Shown: positions 56,642-64,000 of the stretch, one piece after another
Layout of the letters: each line of letters starts with the position of its first letter
Numbering within the stretch: the stretch's first letter is position 1
Assembly: GCA_029216955.1 (NCBI GenBank)
Contig: JANAVB010005598.1
Coordinates: forward strand, 186,001 to 250,000
Direction: 5' to 3'
Length of the DNA stretch: 64,000 bases
Origin: Iris pallida
Taxonomy: Eukaryota > Streptophyta > Magnoliopsida > Asparagales > Iridaceae
Notes under the pieces: generated by a model
What the model was told of the DNA's origin: nothing
Databases searched by the model: none
The model's input: the letters and a program-made list of their open reading frames with translations, nothing else
Translations under genes and position numbers: made by a program

Positions 56642-57889
56642 TCATCGAAGGCGGTCTTGCAATTTAGGACCAGGCTGGTGGGCCCCGCAGACACCGTCGT
56701 GAGCTTCTCGTACGGCTTCTTTGGCTTCTGTATTTGACAGACACCAAAGCAGTAATCCGTCGTAGGAGCGGCGATACAGCATTTTCGTCTCTGTATCGTA
56801 GAAGAATCTGAGAGAACGCCGTCTGATGGAAGTGGCTTCCTTTGGGTTCTCGGGCAGGATGTCGTAGGCGACGAAGTCGATGAATGGTTGTCTCCAATCT
56901 GGGGTATCATCGATCGTCTGTGTGGAATAACTCGCCATGAATTGCATATTATTTTTGGGACAGACCAGTTCGTGGCCTATCATATCCACTGATTGGCGAT
57001 CATAATTCGGAACTGCTAGGGAAGCGGCAAGACCGGCTAAGGCATCTGCTTTGATATTTTGGAGTCTGGGGACATGTTCGATGAAGAACCCCTTAAACGA
57101 CAAGGTGATGTCAATCGCTATTTGGTGAAAAGGGATCATGTCTTCGTGGCAGACTTCGTATGAGCCCTGGATCTGATTGACGATTAGCTGGGAATCGCCG
57201 TATGCTTCAAGGTATTCTACCCCTAGCTCTCTTGTAAGTTGGAGACCGATGACCAGAGCGTTGTACTCGGCCATATTGTTAGAGCAGGGCTCGGTGAGGG
57301 AAAAAGCACGGTTAATCACCAATCTGGAAGGAGAGATTAGCACTACCCCAACTCCAATGACTATATTGCCTTTAGGTCCGGTCCTCGAAGCACCATCGAA
57401 GAACATTCGCCATATATCATTGTGAGAGGTTGTATGTGAGTCGACGACCTCATCTGGGATCTCTTCATATATCCTGGAGGACTCCGAGCCCGGGTGGGCT
57501 GCTAAGAAGTCTGCCAGGGCTTGACCTTTGACTGCCTTTTGTGGGACGAAGATCATATGATAAGGGGACAACAATATTGCCCATGTAGCACGGCGAGAGC
57601 TGAGTGCCCCTGGTTTAGTCATGAGGACCCTGAGAGGGTTGACTCGTGAGATCACATGTATCGTTTGTCTAGTGACATAATGCCGCATTTTCTGAATGGC
57701 GAATACTAGGGCGAGGCATTCCTTCTCCACCATGGTGTATCGGTGCTCTGGCCCAATCATCATTCGGCTGAGGTAATATATGGCCTGTTTATGGCCTGCG
57801 TTGTTGTTCTGTACCAGCAGAGCCCCGAGGGAGTGTTCTATTGCTCGTACATAGAGCAGGAATGGTTTTCCAGGAACCGGAGCCACCAA
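56642..57889 (-). pseudogene. Double RNase H and integrase zinc domain of element B
   Basis: The open stretch begins in the RT connection (LFLLYVRAIEHSLGALLVQNN-type block of the first RNase H, then VEKECLALVF) and continues with the second RNase H: MFFDGASRTGPKG (Asp), EYNALVIGL (Glu) and AYGDSQLIVNQ (Asp), all catalytic residues present, unlike element A. RLQNIKADALAGLAASL completes it. After a linker (PENPKEATSIRRRSLRFFYD) comes the start of the integrase zinc site, EAHDGVCGAHQPG. The frame ends at the TGA at 56642-56640. Confidence 0.9.
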
Positions 57890-57958
57890 AACTGGAGGAT
57901 TTGATAAATATTCTTTGATGCTGTCGAAAGCACATTGACATTCCTCGTCCCATACGAA

Positions 57959-58941
57959 TTAGACTCCTTTCTTCATGAGGTGCGTGAATGGTCGGCATCG
58001 CCCGGAGAGGTTAGAAATGAACCTCCTGATGTAAGCTAGCCTTCCTTGGAGGCCTCTGAGTTCGCAGAGATTTTTCGGGGGACCCATCTCCATGATTGCT
58101 TTTGTCTTCTCAGGGTCCACATGGATACCCTTTGCAGTGATGATGAAGCCCAAGAACTTCCTGCTGGATACGCCCAGAAAGGACTTCGTAGGGTTCATTT
58201 TCAAATTGTGCGCTCGTATTAGGTCGAATACCGTCCTTAGATCCTGCAGCTGGTCTCCTTTGCAGCGGCTTTTAACAGCTATATCGTCAACATAGCACTC
58301 CACTGTCTTGCGTAAGTGGTCTCTAAAGATGATGCTCATCGCTCTTTGATAGGTGGCGCCGGCATTCTTCAAACCGAAAGGCATGACTGTGTAGCATACG
58401 TGCCAATTGGTGTTTGGAATGATGTATGCTTTTCATCATCAGGAGACATTTTGATTTGGTTGTACCCCGAGAAGCCATCCATAAATGACATACGTTCGAA
58501 GCCGCAGGTATTGTCGATCATGATGTCTGTGATAGGAAGGGAGAATTCATCTTTGGGGCACGCCTCGTTCAGGTTGCGGAAGTCGATACAGATTCGAATC
58601 TTTCCATTCTTGTTGAGGACGGGTACTATATTGGCGACCCAATCGGGATGTTGCTCCTCACGAATGAAGTCGCTGGCTATCAGTTTGCTGACTTCGGCTT
58701 CGATCGCGTCCATGATGCCTGGACGAAAACGTTGCTGTTGTTGCTTGACTGGTTTCGCATCTGGCCGAATGTTGAGTTTGTGAAGAGCAATGTCAGGATT
58801 TAACCCTGGCATGTCTTCATAGCTCCAGGCGAACACATCAATGTATTCTCTGACAAGTTCTAGCAGCGACTCCCGGTCTTCGTCTGTTAGGCTTTTACTG
58901 ACAAAAATTGGTTTTGGAGAAGATTCGCTGCCGAGATCCAC
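57959..58941 (-). pseudogene. Reverse transcriptase of element B, broken
   Basis: 58941-58369 holds DLGSESSPKPIFVSKSLTDED, VFAWSYEDMPGLNPDIALHKL, KQQQQRFRPGI, WVANIVPVLNKNGKIRICIDF and FMDGFSGYNQIKMSP. 58384-57959 holds MPFGLKNAGATYQRAM and CYVDDIAVKSRCKG with YVDD at 58294-58283, then KFLGFIITAKGIHVDPEKTKAI and LQGRLAYIRRFISNLSG. A base is missing near 58395 relative to element A, shifting the frame between the halves, and a TAA near 57961 replaces a Ser codon. This RT type (PEKTKAI, GRLAYIRRFI) is that of Tat/Ogre elements. Confidence 0.92.
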
Positions 58942-59361
58942 TTGTATGACCTCATCTTCAGTAGTAGGTTCTCTCTGTTCGAACCACTTTTTCTATTGTG
59001 CGTCCAACTGCTGGGCCCATGGTTCTAGCTCGAGGATTTCGAGGATGTCTTCGTCTTCTTCGTAAGCGTCTGTGAATGCCATGTTGACTGACATAACTTA
59101 TCTGAACATGTCTCCGATGCTGGTATCTGAGTCAGAAGTTGGTGACCCGGTTGAATGTGATTGCCAGTCGCATTCTTCATCTGAACTCTCAGGGGTTGTA
59201 GTAGGCGTTACATACCCCAACCCGCATCGAGTTTTGTTTTAGTAATCCCGTGGTTTACCTACCGGGACTGGTGGCTTCAAAGGTAATCGTCGCCCAGTAC
59301 CGTAGTTTAAACCCGGCGTCGTCTCCAGATCATACCCCTATTTTTGCATGAGGTATTTGGA

Positions 59362-60741
59362 TTATGGGCTATACAGATACAGAGGCAGTCTTCCGGCATC
59401 TGACCCGAGGTCGGTTTCCTTTGTGGTGGAGGGATACGGGTTGTTCGTCCGGCCAAAGATGATTGGATGGTCCCCTCTCTCGATTATTCTGTAAGCGTCT
59501 TCTACTGGAGTAAGCTGGATCGCGGTATACACATTTGTCACTTGTGTGTGCAGGTGAGTTCCTATACCGTGTTCCATAGCATATATTGTACATAGCTTAT
59601 TGAGCTCGGTGTAGTTCAAAGATAACCCTTTATTGATGAAGTAAGGTATCTTTTCTAGGGAGATTACATCATCAGCGGAGGGAACATCAGTGTCGGCAGC
59701 CACATACTTGGCTAGCTCCGGTTCCTCTTCGGCTACCCCCTGTGTAAATGAAGACTGAGAAGACGACCTGGAAAGCTTGATTGTCAGTGGTTCAGTTGAT
59801 GGAGTTGAGCGTAGAGTTGTTGGCAGACTAGCGACCCCCAGTTTGGCACTCGAAGTAGAGCGAGGAGTGGCCGGTTCGCTAGAAGTGTCAGACCTTGCAT
59901 CGGGGTGACGACCCTTCTTGGGAAGGCGTATCGTCAGTGGCCTATCGGAGGGATTGAGCTTCTCCGTTTGGGGTTGACCGACTCTCGGCAGTCTGATTGT
60001 CAGTGGCCCCGTTGTGGGTCTCGGCACTTGGCCGGACCTTGGCAGCCGGATTATTATATGTTCCTCCTGCGCCGAAAGGCTGATCGCATCCTTCCGCAGA
60101 GTGGCAGTAAGGGGTACGGACCTGCCTGGTTTGCGAGCTTGGAGGTGGATCGTCAGGGGTCCTTCTGATCCCGTGGCTGTCTCGGTATGAGCTTGTACAT
60201 CTCCTTCATCAAGGTGCCTCTTTGACTTTTCGTATAGGCAGGAGTCTGAGTAGTAGGATTCGACCCCTTTGAAGGGATCGATATCTGTCTTTACGAAGCC
60301 GTGTTTGTCGACATATTTGAAGCACTGGTGTAACGTGGAAAGCACGATCATATAATCGTGTATCCATGGGCGCCCCAAGAAGATGTTGTAAGAAGTGTCT
60401 GCATCTATGACGTAGCAGGTGACTTCGGATTGGAGATCGTCAATCTGACACTTCAGACGAATCTTCCCAATAGGGTAGCTCCTGCCCGAATTAAAATTGC
60501 TGATGGCGGTGCTTGTAGGTGTCAGACGATGCATTGGGATGCGAAGATGATGTAGCAGACCCTTCGGGATGATGCTTATGGAAGAGCCAGGATCAATGTG
60601 CATCCGATCCACCTTTAGGTCACCGATGTATCCCGTGTAGTATAGCGGGCGATCATGTAGGTTGGTTTTGATGAGCATGTCCTGCAGAGTGAAGACGATG
60701 TTGGGCATTGCTCCCGTACAGGCACTGTCCTGGAGATCCAC
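59362..60741 (-). pseudogene. Protease and PLTI-repeat linker of element B
   Basis: A 459-codon open stretch. It begins SACTGAMPNIVFTLQDMLI and holds the protease with HIDPGSSISIIPKGLLHHL (active-site Asp near 60590) and FLGRPWIHDY. Then follow five PLTI-type motifs: GPLTIHLQARKPG, HIIIRLPRSG, GPLTIRLPRVGQ, RPLTIRLPKKGR and EPLTIKLSRSSS, spaced 17-45 residues apart in proline/serine/threonine-rich sequence. It ends with IPYFINKGLSLNYTELNKLC and RLPLYLYSP followed by a stop that may be a mutation. The downstream 59361-58950 part has further stops. Confidence 0.85.
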
Positions 60742-61240
60742 AGGTGAGTCCTCCCCGGTGAGTTGGATTAAGCCAGATAGGCATCGGCATTTTGGAGTGC
60801 TTCGCTCAATGCAATACGAACGTCCTTAGAGAGCCTTAGGAGTTCGTACAGTGATAACTTGGCCGGTGTGTTAGCCAATTGCGCTAAGATGTCAAAGTTG
60901 TAGGGCCTCTCTAGCCCTTGGGCTGCTTCTTTTCGGAGGGATTTGTCTAAGCGAGTCTCCCTCGGCCTAGGCTTGTCGGTCGTTGAAGGCTGAGCCGGTC
61001 CCGGAGCATCAATTGTAGTGAGTTATTGGTTTTCAACTGGATTATCAGCCACAGGTTGGGATTACGCTCCGGACCGTGTGACGACGGCTGTTGCTTCCTC
61101 GTTGTCTGCCGAGATTGTGTGGCAGGTCCTGACTTTTCCACTTTTCTTCTTGTCGGTGGAAGATGGTGTGGGCTGAGTCACTTCTGACACCAAGTCTGGA
61201 TGGATCCACATGACCTCCCCTCGAGATGTGGTGAGGGGTA
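60742..61240 (-). pseudogene. Gag-protease linker of element B, broken
   Basis: Homologous to 21616-20948 of element A. Recognisable pieces are the RPREXRXDKSLRKEA-like stretch and the YNFDILAQLAN homologue near 60890, in more than one frame. A one-base loss near 61255 compared with A ends the gag frame early, and a stop near 61022 splits the rest. Only short pieces are open. Confidence 0.6.
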
Positions 61241-63001
61241 CTAGACCGGCAGCCTGATCTCGGGGGGTGGAAGATTGGTAATCTCCATTGTCGCTAGAGG
61301 GACGGGGACCACCCCGTCTTGAGTCTCCGTCGGAGGAAAGCTGCCGAATTGTACGGACACCATATTGGCTGCCACGGTTACCTCTTCGAACTTGATGGCC
61401 AGAGCGTTCGAATAGATGAGGCTTTGGATGTACCGTTTCAGTTGGTAGCAGTCGTGTGTAGCGTGGTGTACATAACGGTGGTAATGGCAGAACTTTGGGT
61501 TCTCCAGATCAGCCGGCCGAGGTTCCCGTCTTGGTGGAGGGAGTTGAATTCTATCTCCTTGTATGAGCATGTCCAAGATAGGCTTGACGTGGCTGTCTTC
61601 AAAGGAGTAATCGATTTGTGGCCATTGTTTGTCTGCGGGCTTCGGCTCTGGTTTTTGTGTTGTATCAGCCACCATAGCCTGCTTTCCCTTGCTATCCCGA
61701 TTGTTGGAGGGGTTACCCCCATTATCGTTGTTGGGACGCTTGCCCTTGCTTTCTCCTTCCGAGATGTGCAATCCCAGTTGGCGAGCCTTCTTCAGTCGTT
61801 CTTCGGTGCTTGTGGCGCTGATGATGAAGGCCTTCCAATCTCTGAATTGACTTTCGCCCATCCAGAGACTGATTGTTGGAAGCAGTCTCTTTTGGCATAT
61901 CTCAATCAAAGAGGAATCTGGATTTCCGGAGGGCAGCTTCATGGCGGTCTGGCGGAACCGCTCGATGTAGTTCCTTGTCAACTCCTTCTCCGCTTGGACG
62001 ACGTCCATGAGGGTGGACATGGTGACGTCCTGCCCTACTTCGTAGAACCTCTCCAAGAACAGGCGCTTGAAGCCGGCGAAGGAGTAGATACAGTTGTCCG
62101 GCAGATTGCGGTACCAGTCGAAGACGACTCCTTCCAGTGCCCCAATGAATAATCGAGTGAGGATAGCATCATCATGGGGTAGATGGTCGGTGGTGACCTC
62201 GAAGTAAGTGATGTACCGACTTGCTGAGGTCTTGCCATCATATGGGTTGATATTGAACGGCTTATATTTTGGTGGGAATGGAACATCCCTCCATTCAGCA
62301 GGGTATGGTTGCCGAATTCTGAGGTCTTGAGCGTTTTCTCGGGCATGGAACATGGATCGGAGCTCCTGAACCTCTCTTCTTACTTCTCGGGCCTTATCTG
62401 TCGCGGTAGGGGCTGTTATTTCGGGAGGATTGTTGCCCGGGTTTGGTGCCGCCAAATTCGAGTCCGTATTGACTGCGGGACCTGCGCTTGTTTGGCCAGG
62501 CGTCTCTCCTTGCAGAGTTAGAAGGGCTGCTTTAATCTCGTCTACAGACTTGACCAAGGCAAGTAGTATGGCTTCGAGATTGTCGATGCGCTGGCGATCA
62601 CTGGAACCACCTTGATTGCTGTCCGTCATGAACACCGTCCTTACATGAGGAGTGATGGTAGGAACGGTGGAGGATGTGCCCTCCGAGTCGTACCCATGCA
62701 CCGAGAAGTCATCGGGGTAGGTGGGAATGTTCTCTTCGGGCTTGGACTCGGAGGGAACGGTATCTTCAGAGCTTGCTTCGTCTTGACAGTTACGGATGTC
62801 CTCGGGGACATCAGCGTCTGTTGTACCTGATAGGAGAGTTGTTTGTCCGGACTCGGCTCCTTGAAACATTGGATTGTTGCGGATGTTCGGAGGAGTGCTA
62901 CCCCCGGTTCCCATAACCCCCAGCGATGTGGATGATGAATTTCCCATCGCGGCAGATTTCATCTTTGAACGGGTGTGTTGGAATACTCCGGTGGAGGACA
63001 A
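61241..63001 (-). pseudogene. Gag of element B
   Basis: A 586-codon frame, longer than that of A because the codon after DCY is still CAA. Acidic N-terminal part; helix with EVRREVQELRSMFHARE; Retrotrans_gag core with YFEVTTDHLPHDDAIL, FIGALEGVVFDWYRNLP and LERFYEVGQDVTMSTL; knuckle CHYHRYVHHATHDC (CX2HX4HX4C). The tail QLKRYIQSLIYSNALAIKFEEVTVAA links to the protease region. The frame ends at 61241 through a base loss in GGGGGG near 61263. Confidence 0.88.
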
Positions 63002-63202
63002 CCGTTTAGACGACAGTTTCTTAGCTGTAGTGGTTGATATCTTGGGACTGGAGATGCTTGTCTTTTTCTCTCTCTCTTCGGCGGGGACCTTCTGAGCGGA
63101 ATTGCAGGAGACAACAGGAGGTGCCTCATCTTCTGAGCTTGGACACCGTATTCTTTGGAAGACGGATGGTCGATCTTCCGTTACTGCCGCATTGTTGCAA
63201 CA

Positions 63203-64000
63203 TCAGTTGACGATGATTTGGGTGCAGCTATGCCCAAGCGAGGACTCTTTGCATGCTGACACTTCTCCTCTTTTCTTGCGTTTGTGGAGGATCGCCTCCC
63301 GCAGGTCAGAGGAACCACTCTGTCCGTTTGCCGCCGGGGGCTGGACTCGAGTGGTTGTATTCAACTTCCCATCCGAGGCCCGTGTGATAGTCAACGGGAC
63401 GCCCCGATAGTCAGAGGTTGGGACAGCTGATTGGGCTTGATGAGCCCGCGCTGCCCTAGACTTCCTCCTTTTAGCACTTGTGGGTACGTAATAGGAGGAG
63501 TCCAAGTTGAATACCACAGAATCTGGCTTATCATCCAGAGAACCATCAGGGTCAGGACCGCATGAGAGACGGTCGAAGACTGATCGAGAGAAGCGTGAAA
63601 CGGGCGCTATGCGGCTAGAGTTGGGTACCGTGCAGGCTGTCTGCATGCGGTTGTGCTCTGTCGTCGGACGAATTATTTTTGTGCGGCTAGGAGTCACGAC
63701 CGTACAGGCCGGCCGCATGCGATTGGCAATTATGGCCGCATGGGTTTTCTGCAAACGATTGACTCCCATAGCCGTATGAGTTTCATCCGTGTGGTTGGCA
63801 ACTGTAGCCGCATAAGCTATGCGGCTGACAGGTATGGCCGCATGAGTTTTCTTTATGCGGCTGGCGGACGTAGCCGCATGAGCTTTCTCCCTGTGGCTGA
63901 TACCCTTATGCGGCTCGGATCTCATAGAGTTTCTCTTTGCCCCTGCAAGTCCAGCATCATAATGTTTTTTTCTGCCGGACTTGGGGACAGCAGAGTCGTC
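63203..64000 (-). pseudogene. Leader ORF of element B, partial and repeat-rich
   Basis: The frame 63925-63203 encodes a basic, alanine/threonine-rich peptide with repeated KTHAAI-, ASRIKKTHAAI- and ANRM-type units, then RFSRSVFDRLSCGPDPDGS, SSYYVPTSAKRRKSR and REAILHKRKKRGE. The peptide repeats are translations of the GCCGCATGAG core at 63605-63920. It lies upstream of gag as in element A and runs towards the primer site beyond the window. The function is unknown. Confidence 0.55.
63605..63920. repeat. Dyad-forming GCCGCATG / ATGCGGC repeats in the leader of element B
   Basis: Units of about 40-50 bp contain an inverted pair, for example CTATGCGGCTGACAGGTATG followed by GCCGCATGAG at about 63806-63846, and TTATGCGGCTGGCGGACGTA followed by GCCGCATGAG at about 63852-63882. 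At least six pairs are visible, more than in element A. Each pair can form a 7-8 bp stem with an 8-13 nt loop in either strand. Confidence 0.75.

Larger units (their letters stand above)
29691..64000 (-). mobile_element. Element B: large Tat/Ogre-like Ty3/Gypsy retrotransposon with a nested Copia dimer
   Basis: Minus-strand order: (5' LTR and primer site beyond the window), leader ORF (63925-63203), gag, protease, RT, double RNase H, integrase (stop at 55640-55638), 3' repeats (55625-55093 and 37006-36555), an antisense gene on the plus strand (31556-36391), polypurine tract and 3' LTR (31145-29691). The Copia dimer at 37007-55092 splits the 3' repeats. By comparison with element A, the window ends about 300 nt short of the primer site. 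Without the Copia insert the element would be about 18 kb. The bases outside the 3' LTR are CAAGT (29686-29690); the partner should lie beyond 64000. Confidence 0.88.

Noticed and set aside
61319..62152. A 277-codon plus-strand frame opposite gag of element B
   Set aside because: It is the mirror of a strongly supported gag frame, has no recognisable domain, and the homologous region of element A is interrupted on that strand.

Overview
The window is a stretch of plant nuclear DNA built almost wholly of nested LTR retrotransposons. Evidence for a flowering plant: the Ty1/Copia and Ty3/Gypsy polyproteins have angiosperm-type domain layouts, primer sites match plant tRNAs, introns are GT..AG with plant-like borders, and a plant mobile domain (PMD) reading frame is present. 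I cannot name the species and see no intact host gene, rRNA or tRNA gene.

Layout. 1-4346: non-coding sequence resembling part of a long Gypsy LTR (weak call). 4347-6660: a fragment (element C) of a Tat/Ogre-like Gypsy element holding only its antisense gene tail and 3' repeats. 6673-11345: the gag start, primer site and about 4 kb LTR of a chromovirus-like Gypsy (element D), with long TA microsatellites inside the LTR. 11346-13056: unassigned, ending in a Copia-LTR-like edge. 13057-25697: truncated Tat/Ogre-like element A, pol on the minus strand. 25698-29690: unassigned spacer. 29691-64000: element B, a second and larger member of A's family, also on the minus strand and running out of the window. 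Inside B, at 37007-55092, sits an 18.1 kb Copia tandem dimer (LTR-internal-LTR-internal-LTR) on the plus strand, flanked by one 5-bp target duplication, GATAA.

How the parts work together. The A/B/C family carries leader ORF, gag, protease, RT, two RNase H domains and integrase on one strand. Between pol and the 3' LTR it carries an oppositely transcribed gene with its own TATA box, at least three introns and a poly(A) signal, encoding a PMD-like region fused to a coiled-coil tail. Between the two convergent units lie tandem repeats and a set of bulged hairpins whose arms vary in a compensatory way. A short core, GCCGCATRAG, is amplified with different periods in the LTR U3, the gag leader and intron 1 of the antisense gene. 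The Copia dimer carries after pol a third ORF that has its own TATA box and GAATTCGGCC motifs like those of the LTR promoter. All coding units in the window except the third ORF of Copia copy 2 carry frameshifts or stops, and most stops are C-to-T or G-to-A changes, as expected of old methylated elements.
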